Below, one piece after another: positions 33,104 to 46,400 of a DNA stretch of 64,000 nucleotides (its first letter is position 1; each line of letters opens with the position of its first letter). The position numbers and the translations under genes are program-made. Source of the DNA: Hevea brasiliensis (Eukaryota; Streptophyta; Magnoliopsida; Malpighiales; Euphorbiaceae). The stretch lies in NCBI RefSeq assembly GCF_030052815.1, contig NC_079495.1:110882584-110946583 (forward strand), read 5' to 3'. The notes beneath the pieces are model-generated. The model saw only the letters and a list, made by a program, of their open reading frames with translations, searched no databases and was not told the DNA's origin.

Positions 33104-35152
33104 CTATTTTGGGGTACTAACAAGGTGAACTTGTTGAGACAGAGGAGAGGAGTGGAAGAAAAGGCAAATAGCAGATATATCATCCATTGCAATTCCCTTC
33201 CTCTTGCGTTTCCATGCATGGACAGCAGATTCAACCAGAAGTTTAGCTGTCTTTGCCCTGTTTGGTGTTGAAGATACAATTTGCACTGCTTCTTGATTAG
33301 AGAGGACATCCCATACCTATATCATAAAAGCAATTTTTTTTAAAGTTTCAATCCATTTCCAGCACAAGAATTTGCTTATGTTGCAAATTAATGCATTCAA
33401 GAAACTTTCTTAAACACATTTCAGAAATAACAACGCCTGTTGTGTCAGAGATTATCGAGTACTCGACAAGAAATTTGATCAAGTTTTATATCAGATATTG
33501 GCAACTACTACCACTGTAATGCATTATACATACCCCATCTGTTGCCAGCACAACAAATTGGTCTCTGCTGGTTATATGCCTGTGGGTCACTTCAGGCACA
33601 GAAATAAGTCCAAAATCCTTTATGCAGTAATCCCCAAAGGCTCTAGACATTGCTAGGCCTGGTGATTGCTGATCTGGAAGCCAAATTCTGTGCACTCCTG
33701 GCTCATCATCCAAACAGAACACTCGTCCCTTGCACTGAAGTATCCGTTCAGACTCCTCTGCAAAAAAGAAAGACCAAAATTATTGTGAGAAACAAGTCTT
33801 TTCTTGCTTTCAAAGGAAGATGAAAAAGAGAAGGGAACAAACTGACGAGGTAAATTGGGCTTGAAATCAACAGTAAGCTGAACTGCTACCAAGTTTCCAT
33901 CATCTGATGTGGTAGCCAATACAGCTCTAGAGTCGCCAACATTTGCTACAAAAATATGTTCTTCCTAGACAAAACAGAAACAAAGATCATAATACAAGAG
34001 AACATCATGTCATAATTGATTATCCATGTCAGAATACTTATTATCTTCACAGGATTTTTGTTGCTTAAACTTGGTTTACCATAGATTCAACAAACCTATT
34101 AAATAAACATGGTCCCAAATGTTTGTATCTTGATCCATAGTGGACCAAATCTAGGCAATAATTTCCCTTTCTTCACAATAGCATCCTAAAAATAATCTTC
34201 CAATGAATGAAAATTTCCTTTTTCCCCCTTATTTTCAAGGCCTATCCTATAACCACTTCTTTCATTTTCGTAAAAAGCATGTTAATCCACAAACAGATGG
34301 CTTAACAGCACACTGAAATGTAAAATTTGTAAGCATTTAACATTCAAATATCAGCAGGAATTTAGCAGCTTCTCTTACTTGTCTGACAATCGTCAAGGCA
34401 GTTGTTCCACTCTGGAATGAATCAATCTTATGGTGCTGCTCTAGCTCCCGATCAACAGCAGCACAAGTCTTTATATAGGAATGCCTCCATACATTAAATG
34501 TTTGATGCTTTTTATCTGATTCCAAGTCAACATCTGGATCGAGTAACGTTTGGGCAAGACTCTCCTGCCAATTACACAGTAAAGATGATGGCATCCATTC
34601 TCGGACTTTCTTTGCCACAAAATGACCCCATGAACCATGTCCATCAAAAATCCCACAAAACATCATGTCTTCTTGGCATCCAAATTCCTACTTCCATACA
34701 CAAAATGACAACGTTATTCAATGAGAAATGCATTTAGATCACATTTAGCGTACAAGAAGACATACACATATCTAAAGAACTAGACAACTTGTAACTTCTG
34801 TGCCATATTGGTGTAATAGCATCTATTTCTTGCCAATTAGAATCAAAGAAATATGACTGCACAAACTTGGAAATAAATGAGCATATAGTTACTAATGTTT
34901 TATTCTTACCTCCCATACAATAAAGCTATCCTGGTTCACTCCTTTCTCGCCTCTCTTTGAGAAAACTGAGGCAAAATTCTTCGAGCCATCAATATTTACA
35001 ACACCAGAAGATCGTAATATCAAGTCATTCTTCTTTGCTTCTTTGGCCATTGCTTCTGCGGCTTCCCTTCCATCACCATTCCCAATATTCTTCCCTTTTC
35101 TTGTCAAAAAAGACCTCGCCAACCCATTGAACATGGAGGATAGATGCCCCAT
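33104..35152 (-). CDS. protein phosphatase 2C, clade E (EGR-like)
   Basis: Five exons give 368 residues: 34910-35152, 34379-34687, 33847-33964, 33534-33757 and 33104-33316. Phases close. The start MGHLSSMFNGLARSF is the characteristic EGR-type N-terminus with Gly2, a likely myristoylation site. PP2C motifs run in order: KRGEKGVNQD, MMFCGIFDGHG, SGTTALTIV, FVANVGDSRAVLA, LAMSRAFGDYCIKDFG, DGVWDVLSNQEAV and MDDISAICLF. All the aspartates that hold the two Mg/Mn ions are present, so the enzyme should be active as a Ser/Thr phosphatase. EGR phosphatases restrain growth under drought and act on cytoskeleton-linked proteins at the membrane. The leader is split by an intron (35226-36472) and carries an upstream ORF. 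The exon 3 donor (C then GTCAGT) was chosen because it restores PQESERI. Confidence 0.94.
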
Positions 35153-36500
35153 TCCAATGTTAAAGTTCAATGTCCAACGGACACCAGAATGTTGTAGACT
35201 CCTACCCTTTTGCAGATTGAAAAACCTAAGCATTTAAACAAAAATAATAAGCACGTAAACACGGTGCAAGAATGACTACAAAAGGGGAAAAAATGCTAAA
35301 AAATTCTTAACAAAGGAAGCCAAGTTGCATTTTTTTGACTAAAAAATGTTTTGGTAAGAACCAGAACATTGGTAAAAATCTATTGAGTTGAAACGGTGTG
35401 ATCCGCCTCTAAAAGCCAAGAATCTTACAATTTAATAAGAGTAAAAACCAAAAACTGTAAATCTAATATTCAATCTGACATGGAATTCCAATATTGCATC
35501 CTGAATTTTGTAGAAAGGCCAAGAACAAAAGAACAAGAAACAGAAAATAGACTATTGATTTTAGACTTTTCTGGCAGGCTGCTCCATTACTGCTCTTGTT
35601 TGGTTTATCAGAAAATGCGACTGGAAGGGTAAATATTGAATTTCATCTCTTAGAAACCATTGGCAGCCATAGGAAAGCTTTAAAAAAGTACCGACTCAAA
35701 CATATACCTACTACAACTAGTTGGCAATCTACAGAATGCAAAAACAAAAGGTGAAGGTATTCAAAAAAATTTTTTGTATCCTCAATCTTTGCTTTCATTT
35801 ACTTATCAACTAAAACAGAGGTTCACCCATTTGTTCCTTTGCCAAGAAAATCAAGGAAAATATATAGGAAAAAAGGAAAAGATAGAGTAAAATAAATGGC
35901 CTTGAATCATTTTTTTTCCCAGTAAATCTTTAAAATAAATAATAAACCTGAATTCAGCCGAGTAATAATAAATTATTATATCTAACTTAATTATTCCAAA
36001 AAAAGAGAAAAGTCTGTATCCTGCTATATTTTCACTTAAAACTCGTCCACAAATTTTCTCAGGAAGGAAACCAAACTCGTGTTCTGCTCTTTCAGCGGAG
36101 AAAAGATGTAGTGAAAAAATATGGTTAAAAGTTATATGACATTATATTGTTCGAAGCTAAACAAATGGCATATCCTTAACAGAAAAATCAGAAATTTTCA
36201 TGAATTATAATTCGACATGATTGAAACTTATTATTCAAAATTTCTCTCTTTCCAATATTTTCCCAGAAACCAAACAAATCCAGATGAAATATTGACCAAA
36301 AAAAAAAAAGAACAGCTTTTTAAGCTGCTTATCTTTCACCGTTTCACAAACAAAAAAATTGAAAAACACAAAGTATCTCTCCTTTTCTTTCCTTCATTCT
36401 ACCAGAAACCAAACAAACATTAACCCATAACTCAAATGAAAAAAAAAAAAAGAATCAAGAAGGATAAAAGACCTTGATGCAAAAGAAAAACAGATAAAAA

Positions 36501-36626
36501 TCAGAGAGCAGGAATCTGACGAAATTGCCGGAAAGATGATCCCATCTGCCGGAACATGAGGGAACAAGTCCGAGAAGAGGAACCGAGAATTGGAGAAAGA
36601 CAATAAGGAGATAAATCACAATCCAT
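36501..36626 (-). promoter_or_regulatory. upstream ORF in the PP2C 5' leader
   Basis: A 41-codon ORF (MDCDLSPYCLSPILGSSSRT at its start, ending RQFRQIPAL) lies in what looks like the first leader exon, which ends at a donor at 36472-36473 (CATCAAG then GTCTTT). The next leader exon begins at 35225 after GCTTAG, and no other ATG intervenes before the phosphatase start at 35152. A uORF of this size would reduce translation of the main ORF. The leader structure is inferred from splice consensus only. Confidence 0.45.
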
Positions 36627-36829
36627 AATGAGAGAGGTAGAGAAGTTTCTCTCTTTCTCTTTCGTTGGGTTGTGATATTTCTCTGTGTTTAATCTTTGTA
36701 TTTGGAGAAAATAACAAAGAAAAAGCCTTATTATTTTTATAATATGAAAATATTTTAATTTCTGCAGCTTTGAATAAAACATATGACTTGGCTGAATTAT
36801 TAAGCATGAAAATGATTTTTATTGACATT

Positions 36830-38656
36830 TTGTTGTCTCTTTTGTTAGACTGGTAGACTTAATTGTTCCCTTAACTTAAGGCAACTTGAATCCTCAAATT
36901 TCAACTGCTGGGCCTCCTTTGAATTTAATTTAACAACATTATATTATAAAAATATGATATTTTTCGAAATTACTCATATTAAAACTTTAATGGGAGTCGT
37001 CTCAAAAGCATTTTTAACTGTGAATATAAAAAATATTGTAATTATAGTGAAATTAAATATTAAATTATCAATATAATAGAATTAATTACAAAAAAATATA
37101 AAATTTGTTAATTTTTATAATTAAATCTTAAAATTTACATAAATACTAATTAAATTCTCACGTTGATTGATATTTCAAATTAATAATACATTAATTAATA
37201 ATTTATTGGGTAAAATTGAAGTGTTGACAAAGTTAAAAAAATATAATAAAATTTAACTTATAATTTTTTATTTATTGAATATATAATAGTTTATTGATGG
37301 TCAAGTCAATTTAAGACATTAATCAAATATAAGAATTTAATTAATAAATTTATAAATTTTAGAATTTAATTATAAAAATTAATCAATTTTATTATTTTTT
37401 TAATTAATCTTAATTTTAAATTTTTGATATAATTTCTATAGTGACACCATAGCAGTTGACGTAAAACTTCTGTTAAATATATTAATAATTTTTTAACAGT
37501 TCAAGACGTTAATTAAATGTAAATATTTAATTAATAATTATTTACATTTTAGAATTTAATACACAAATTATTAAATTTTAAGTTTTTTTTTTATAATTAA
37601 CCCATATAAATATTCGGAAATTCTCATGATAGATGAGTACGTAATTCACCATTGCCTCTATTTGAATACTATTTAATGAAGTACTAGATGGATATTATCT
37701 TGCTAAAATATTAATAAAAAAAATAACATTAAATATATAGTTGAATTTAATGCATGATATAAATTAGTATATTAACTACAATTAAAAAAATTAAATCAGC
37801 CATGCATGATTACGAAATACAATGTGGGTGACCTTTGTTAGCCAATCAAAGTCATTTCTTCCCCATCTCCCCTCTAGCAAGACTAAGATGGTGTTGTCAT
37901 AAATGTTTTTAATATTTTTTATATTTTCACTCCATTATTAATTTTTTTTATAAAAAATTAAGAAATAAAGACTTAAACTTGATAGAGTGATATATTTTTA
38001 ACTATTAAATCAAGTTAAATTATGCAATAATAAGTTGTATTTAAATTAAAATATATTATTTTATTTTAAATAATTTAAAATAAAATATAATCAATAAATA
38101 ATTTTAAATTTTAAATGTATGAATAAATTTAAATTATTAGGTGAATAATTAACATGAGACAAAAAATATATTCTAAAAAATAAATAATTATAAACTAAAA
38201 ATATCTCTTTAGGGCAGTGGGGATAAGTGTCCTCATTAACCATTTAACCCTAGTAACATGATTAAGATATTTAAATTATTAATTTATATAAATTAAATAA
38301 AAATATATAAACTAATAATTTAAATATATTAATTTGAGTATTCATCTCAAAAATTTTTTTTTAATTTGAAAATTTATTAATAATTATCATAAAGTAAATA
38401 CAACATAATTTTCTTATAAAATAAAACAAAATAAATATAGATAATTGAAATTTTATATTTAGAAATAATTTAAATAGAAAAAAAAATAATTTTTCAATTA
38501 GTAATTAGTATTTTTCATTTTGAATAATAAAAGAAAATTTTTTACATCATCACCGAAGAGTTTAAACTATTAAATTTTAATAAAAAAACATACTGCATTA
38601 TCATACTTCATTTATAAAATGTCATTAACTGAACTTAAAGATTCAATATCATTTGT
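36830..38656. other. AT-rich intergenic DNA
   Basis: No gene or known element is seen. Confidence 0.5.
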
Positions 38657-39235
38657 AAATAAAATTAAATTTAATAATTTTAAATTAAATGTTTTTATAA
38701 ATTTTATGAGATTAAATGTTTAATTTAAAACTTATTAAAATCATTTTATATGAAAAAGAAATAAATTACATAATTTTCAATTAAACTTTTTTATAAAATT
38801 CATGAGATTAAATTTTTAATTAAAAATTTATTAAAATCATTTTTATATTATAACATATCAATTTGATAATTTTAAATTAAACGTTTCTATACATTTAATG
38901 AGATTAAATGTTTAATTAAAAAAACATTAAAATCATTTTTATAAGAGAAAATTTAGTTTAATAATTCCAAATTAAACGTTTTTATAAATTTCATGAGATT
39001 AAATGTTAATTAAAAGACTATTAAAATCATTTTTATATGAAAATAAATAAATTTAATAATTTTAAAATAAATGTTTTTAAAAGTGAAATTATTGTAATTT
39101 AATAATTTTAAACATCGATTTTATATAAAAACAAATTTAATAATTTTAAATAAAATGTTGTAATAAATTTTTTGAGATTAAATGTTTAATTCAAAAATTA
39201 TTGAAATCATTTTTATATGATAATAAATGTGTAGT
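38657..39235. repeat. ~96-bp minisatellite, about six diverged copies
   Basis: The repeating core is TTTAATAATTTTAAATTAAA, then a CGTTTTTATAAATTT-like segment, ATGAGATTAAATGTTTAATT and TATTAAAATCATTTTTATAT. The fifth copy is the most rearranged. Confidence 0.85.
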
Positions 39236-39751
39236 TAACGTAATTACATTTAATGATTAATTAACGTTTTATTTGTTTTTAATATATATCAATAAGTTGG
39301 TTGGGCACATTAATGTTGTTTGCCTTAGTTCAACAATTCAAAATTAAGAAAATCAAATTAGAAGGGGACCATCCAAACCCTCTTAAATTAATATAAAAAT
39401 TACAATTTTTTTTTTTAAGGGAGGATATAATAATTTCAAAATTGAGACAACTTACTATTAATTATTAATTATATATAAAAAAGAAAATTCATTTCATTTC
39501 TCATAATTTTGTTATTAAAGTGACAAATAATTACCAATGGGTTAGAATGAGTGATAAATGGCTTTGTGTTGCTTAAATAAGGTCTAGTATTCAATTATCA
39601 TGAATGGAGAAAATTTTTATTAAAAATGCTACACCTCATAGTGAATATCTTCGTCCCGAGTAAAATTAGGCTCAATCCAATAAATTAAGAAATACTTATT
39701 ATTTACTATTAAAAATAATTTATATTTATAAGTTATTTTATATTGATTTAT
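39236..39751. other. AT-rich intergenic DNA
   Basis: No coding signal is seen. Confidence 0.5.
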
Positions 39752-42058
39752 TGTCACGACCCAACCTATGGGCCGGACCGACACTAGGACCTGGATCAGC
39801 CTAAAGCCCCCGAGGCCCGTAGTAAGCCTAACTCTTCCTTAACCCAACTCTAAGGCCCATTTGGGCCCAATTTCAAGAATTCAATCGGACAGAGTCCGGC
39901 CATAAAATGGACCTTTCAATGGGGAGTTTTTGACTCACTCAACCTGTAAACACAATATATATCAATTGGGGAGCTCAGCTCACCCTCCACATACTCATAA
40001 CAACATAAAATAAATGGGAGTTCAGCTCCCTCATCCAGCCCAACACACATGCATAAAATAATAAGTTTACAGGTCCACATTGACAATTTATATTACAGAC
40101 CTAATTCAAATAAATATTTATAACACATGCGGAAATTCTAGAAGTTTATAGAATTATACAAACATGAATAGATGACCTGCGATGGAGAAAAGCAGGTTAA
40201 TTTCAAAAATATCCTCCTGTGGCCTTGAAAAATATTGAACAGGAGTGAGCGTTCGACTCATAAAGTAAAATATCAATTTTAACCATAATCTCTATAACTA
40301 TCTAAAGCTAATGCTCCCTGTAGAGTGAAATGCAACATCAGCAATAATTTCACATCATAACAGCAAAAAGGTAATTTGGAGCACTCACACACCCAGTAAT
40401 ATCAATCATAATATATGGGAGCTGATCCCCTATACAGCTCTCTTAAATCCAACCTGTGCCAGCGAAGAACTCAGCTCGAACTTCCACTTAATAACCAAAT
40501 CGGGGTCCCAATGAAGAACTCAAGCCGTGTCTACCCCGAAGGACCGGGTCCCAGCGAAGATCTCAAGCCGTGTCTACCCGTCTTATCCATAGTCAACACC
40601 ACATCACACGCACACCAACGCACGCACACTGCTCCAAATTACCACAACAACATCCATGGCACTTTAACAGTTATGAATGCAGCATAAAACGTGCCTAGAG
40701 TTTAACTACTTAGATACATACATATAAGTGATGTATGAGCATGCTTAAACATATAATAATAGTGAAATTACAATTAAAATTAATATTTTACTCACAGACT
40801 TGACAGCAATCACTGTGGTGGCTGGGCGGAGGAAGAAGGCTGTCCCGGCTCACCTGACAATTTTTTTATTACAATCATTTAATAAATTTGACTCAATACG
40901 ATTAAGAAAAAGACCAAATACGTCATAAGTCGTACCGAAAATCCGGCAGAGTCTCCCCTATACCTAGGACCTACCCAACCTGCAAAAGGGCTCAAAATAC
41001 ACTTCTATATTCACAATCCATATATCCACAACTCAATTACATCACACAGCCCCTCCTGGGCCCATCCAAATAGTCATCCATCACAATATGTAAAATTTCA
41101 ATTTAGTCCTTATAATTGACTCTTTTTGCAAAAACTACCCAAATGAACTCTAAAAATTCTAAAACTTTGCCCCGCGGTCCTTAGCAATATTACTAGGCTA
41201 ATGCAAAAAGAATCATAATTTTCTGAGCTACCACGAATATTTTACGGATTTTTAATCTCATTTAAGCACTAGAAAATTACGAAAAAGTAAGGTTCGGGTT
41301 TACCTATGCCGATTCCGACTTCGGAGACATGCTCGGGATGTCTGACAATGGAGGGTAGCCAAAACCTCGATCCAATTCGGAGACTTTTTCGGTAGCCGGT
41401 CTATCTGGCCAGAAATTTACAAACCCGGACAACTGTCGAATTCCTGCGAATTGAAAATACCTAGACGAAACCCACAACACGGGGGTTAGTACATAAATTT
41501 TACGGAATTTTCTAAGCCCATTAAATGCTCGGAAAAACACTGCGAAGTTTCGTGTGGGACCCAAAAAAAAAAAAAAAAAAAAAATTTATTATATATATTA
41601 GCTCGCAGCTCAAGTGCTCGTACTCTCGCTTCTCTTCCACGTCACGTTCTGCGAAAAACACAAAATAAAAAAAAAAAAAAAAAAAAACAAAAAAAAAAAT
41701 TGGAAAAATTGCGATTGGATTTTCATTGTTCTCTTGTCTGTTGAAAAAAAAAAAGAATGATTGGTTTAGACTTGCGACGAGAGGGGATGGCGGGTCGATG
41801 GGGGGATCGATGGGGCGGGAAGGCGGCGCGCTGGCCCGCGCTGCCGCCGCGACGCGACTGCTGCGCGGCTGCGAGCTCGAGGTGTCGGTCGTCGCGGGGG
41901 GGGAGGTGTGAGGGCTGGGGGTGGCGGAGGCGGGGCCGAGAGAGGAGAAGAGGAGAGAGAGAGAGAGAGAGAGAGAAGAAAGAAGGAGAAAGAGAAGAAA
42001 GAGAAAAGAAAGAAGAAAGAAGAAGAAGCGTCCCGATTCGAGAGATTCGATCCGATCG
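39752..42058. mobile_element. LTR-like retroelement fragment (starts TGTCACGACCC)
   Basis: Composition changes abruptly at TGTCACGACCC, a typical start of plant gypsy-type LTRs, followed by a GGCCCA/CCGGACC-rich segment. Near 41520 lies a block ending CGAAGTTTCGTGTGGGACCC. At 41765-41930 there is a very GC-rich patch (GGCGG/CGCGC), then a (GA)n run (41940-42030). No ORF with a known domain is found, and the opposite terminus (expected to end in CA, perhaps GGTCGTGACA) is not visible. It is probably a solo or truncated LTR; the right edge is uncertain. Confidence 0.55.
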
Positions 42059-42100
42059 ATTAAAATTTATATTTTTATTTAAAATTTTTTTTTTTTTTAA

Positions 42101-42161
<61 letters not shown>

Positions 42162-43420
42162 CATAAAAATTTTTTTTTTGTTTTTTTTTTTTATTTATTT
42201 TTAAAAATAAAAATTTAAAATTAAAAAAATTATTAAAATTAAAAAAAAAAAAAAAAATAAAAAAAAAAAAAATTAAAAAAAAAAAAAAAATAATAATAAA
42301 TAAAAAAAATAAAAAAAAATAAAAATAAAATTTTTTATTTTTTATAATTTTTTTTTTTTTTTTATTTTTTTTTTTTTTTTTTTAATTTAATTTTTAATAA
42401 TTTAAATTTTTTTAATATTTATTAAAAAAATTAAATTTTTTAAAAAAATTTAATTATTCAAAAATTCATAATAAATTTTTAATTTTTAATTATTTATTTT
42501 TTTTATTTATTTTATTTTTTTATTTATTATTTTATATAAATTATTATTATTTTAAATTATTTTATTATATATTATATTATATTATTATTTATCATTATTT
42601 ATATTTATATGGCCATATCATCACGTGGTCCCATCAATACCCATAATACCCATATATGATACCAGATATTCATTAGGGAGATATGGGATTGAGAATATGT
42701 TGGGATATGGTTGTGATGATAATAATGAATGTGATGATATATTGCCTGCATGTTGTGTCATATTTTGTCAATCTGATTTTATATTTATTTATTTATTTTT
42801 ATTATATTTAATAAATATTTTAATAAAAATAATAAATATAATTAAAAATAAATAATAAATATTAAAAAAAATAAAAAAAAAAAAAAAAAAAAAAAAAAAT
42901 AAAAAAAAAAAAAAAATTTTTTTTTTTAAAATTTTTTTTTTTTGTTTAATTTTTTTTTTTTAATTTTTTTAATTATTTTTAATTTTATTTTATTTTAATT
43001 AAAAAATTTAATTTATAAATTTAATTTAATTTCTTAATTTTAATAATATTTTAAATTAAAATTTATATAAAATATAATATATATTTATATATTTAATATA
43101 TATATTTTTATATATTTTTATTATATATTTTATATTTTAAATTTATAATAGATAAATACATATAAATTATATTATAAATATTAATATTTTAATTTATTAT
43201 TTTTTTTTAAATTTTTAAAAAATTTTATTTTTTTTTTTTATTTTTATTAAAATTTTTTTTTTTTATTTTTTTATTTATATTATTTATTTTTTTTTTATTT
43301 TTTTAATTTTATTATTAATTAAATTTTATTTTAATTTATTTTTTATTAAAAAATATTTTAATAAAATATTTTATAATAATTTTAATATTTTTTTATTTTA
43401 ATTAAAAATAAATAAAAATT
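42059..43420. repeat. almost pure A/T block with a 167-bp ordinary island
   Basis: From 42059 to 42610 and from 42778 to 43420 there are only a handful of G or C bases; the rest is long A and T homopolymers in irregular alternation. Between them, 42611-42777 has normal complexity and an imperfect foldback. It could be a real AT-rich low-complexity region or an assembly/consensus artefact. Confidence 0.85.
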
Positions 43421-46400
43421 AAAAGATTTTCAAATTGACATTCATTTATTTTAAATTACTTCTTTTATTTTAACTTAATTAAATTAATATTATCAATTGC
43501 TAACAATATAGCGAAACTTTATGATTATGTTTTTATAAATATATCATTTCAGATTTTTCATATTTAAATTTAATTTATAATAAATTTAAAACATATTACA
43601 TGTAATAAAATTTATTAATACATGTATTTCATTTATTTATATCTTATATGCAAAAACAGACTTGATCATACCCTCTCTATATCAAGGGGTTAATGTTCTT
43701 GCTGGCTACTCAATGGGCTGTAGTAGTTGGGCTTAAGCCTTTATACCAATAAAAGGGAATTGATTAATGGGTGAGTTAGGTTCTCTTGCAGTTCTGGCTC
43801 CAACAATGATAGAGACACATGCTTAAATATTTTCGATTTGCAATTTTCATGGAAAACAAACAGAAAATGAAAGGCCACTTTATTTAAATGCACCCTTCTT
43901 TTTATGTCTAAATATTTCACCTAAATTTGCTTATTTTTGGAATAACATCTATTAGAAGGGAGAAAAAAGCACAAACCAGATTATGATAAGGTTGGATTGA
44001 ATATAAAATCCTTAAATATAAAAAATTAAGCTAAGAATTTAAATCCTGCAATTATTGTTATATGTTTATAATAACCTAATTTGTCCAAACAAGTTTTTCA
44101 ATTGAAATTAATTAAATAAAGAAAATTTATTTAAATTATTATTTAATAGTATTATTTGATGAAAAATTGATTTATCTAATTCTTTTTAATTAATTTAAAT
44201 TAAGATTTAATTATTTCATTGACTGCGAGATCACGGACATTATTGGCTCCGGGGGAAACGCACAGAGCCACCGAAAAAGACTTCGGTGGAAAGTGATGAA
44301 GCTAGCGCGTGCTACCCACTGTCCGAGTACACAAACTTTTGTTTGTCTGTCTGTCTATTTTGCTATTGCTAATTTACGTTATTGTTATTAAAGATATTAT
44401 TAAATAAATATATTAAAAATTATATAATTTATATTAATTAAATTATATTTAAAATTAATATTTTTATTTTTTAATTATATTATTAAATTTATTTTTATGG
44501 AATGAGACCTTTTTTTTTTGTACTAACGTATAACTGGTATTAAACTGGGTGGGTCCCCACTTGACAAGAAACTTCCCCACCTTGTGTCTCCCGCATGGCT
44601 TTTGGAAAGTTCAAATTATAATGATCATGATAAAAGAAAAATTTGCGAGATACTGAAATTGTCGCATGACGATAAAAAGGCGAAACAGACGTGGCGGTAC
44701 TGACAACATTATTATCACATTTTCAGAAAGTCTATTTGGTCCCCTCACAGTGGATTAAGGATTAGAGGTCCACAATTGGCTGTTTATGGGTCAAACTTTC
44801 CTGCTTAGACTCTGTTGTATTTCACAGAAAATATAATATTTGTAGCATATAAAAAATTATTAATTAAAAAAATTATTTTAAAAAAATATGACTTTTTTTT
44901 TAATTTTTTAAATTACTTTAATTTTTATTTAATATTCATTGTGATTTAGCTTGTGAAGTTATCATTAACAATCTTGATAATATTCTTTTGTTGCCCACTT
45001 TAGAGATTTCGATTGCAAACAAGATTGAGTCTCATTAATTATTTTTTATTTTATTTTTTTTTCATATTTTACGGATATTATCAACTAAAGAAAAATGGTA
45101 AAATATCTTTATAAATTATGAATCGATTTAGCTTTGAAAAAAAAAAGTAATTTTTATGTTCGTAAAATTAATTTTCGTATTGGAATTATAGGCTATAATG
45201 GAAAGTTTGAAAACTGATTTTCTTGCACTTAAAAAACAAAGGGAAATGTTAAATGCTTTCATTATTGTGATATTGACTTAATTATCATTTGGTGGGTCGA
45301 GCTGAGTTTGGTTGGACATAAAAATTTTGATTCAGTCTCTTCTTAATTCAATTTGTTAAATATAAATAAAAAATGTTTTTTTATATTAAAATAAAATTAT
45401 TAAATATACAATATTTAATTAAAATAAATGACATTTAATTTTATATAAATATATTTCAATTTAAACTGAATAAAATTACCTATTATTATTATTGACTTAT
45501 TGATTTAGACAGAATATGAGCTTTTATTGAAAAGTGTGGACTTTTAGATCCTGTTTGTCATTAAATTTCAGATCCTGAAACTGCTTTTCTAAATAAAAGT
45601 ATCATTTTAGATGCTGTTGAGAAAAACAGTTTAGAAAAATTTATTTTGTTATTTTAGTGCTCTTATGACTAAAACTGATCAAATTTAATTTTTAATTAAT
45701 TTTTAACATTTTTTAATTAGTATATTTAAAAAAGTGATTTTTTCAATAACAGTTTTAGCAGTAATGTCAAACAGGCTCTTAATTACTAACTAAGCACTTT
45801 ATGAGCTAGTGAAACAAAAGAGAAGCTTTTTAAAAATTCAGTTATATTTTTTAATTAATTTGATAAAATGGTAAGTCTATTCAAAATAGTGGAAGTTTTA
45901 AAAATGATTAATCAAACTAAATTGATTGAATTATTAATAAAATTGATTTAGTTTAGTTTAATTTTTTAATTATAACTGATAATTACTCACCCTTAAGTAC
46001 AAAAATTCAACATATATTTAAAAAAGTTTATCTTGAAATTGAACCAGTTTAGTCTGAAATCAAATTGTGTCAAGAATGATAAAAAAATCAAATTGATTAA
46101 TATGGGTCTTAAAACGGATTGAAATTGATTTATTCGATTTAGCTATTAAAATTTGATTTTTATTTTTTAAAATAAGAGATTTGAATAAAATTAGAATCAA
46201 ATATAAATCAGATCAAAATTAAAATTGAAATTTTGATGGAGGAGATCAATCTAAATTCAATTTTGTTAAATCTTAAATTAAAATCACTAATTTTAAACCA
46301 AAATTAATCCGAACCGGGTCGATTGACACCCCTAATTCAACCCTTTTAATTTTTAATATTTTGAATTTATTTATTATTTATTCATAATTTCGAGTCGATT

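Noticed and set aside
41757..42107. Plus-strand frame rich in Arg, Gly and Glu
   Set aside because: It arises from a GC-rich patch and a GA run in an LTR-like fragment; there is no domain and it ends in poly-Phe/Lys from A/T runs.
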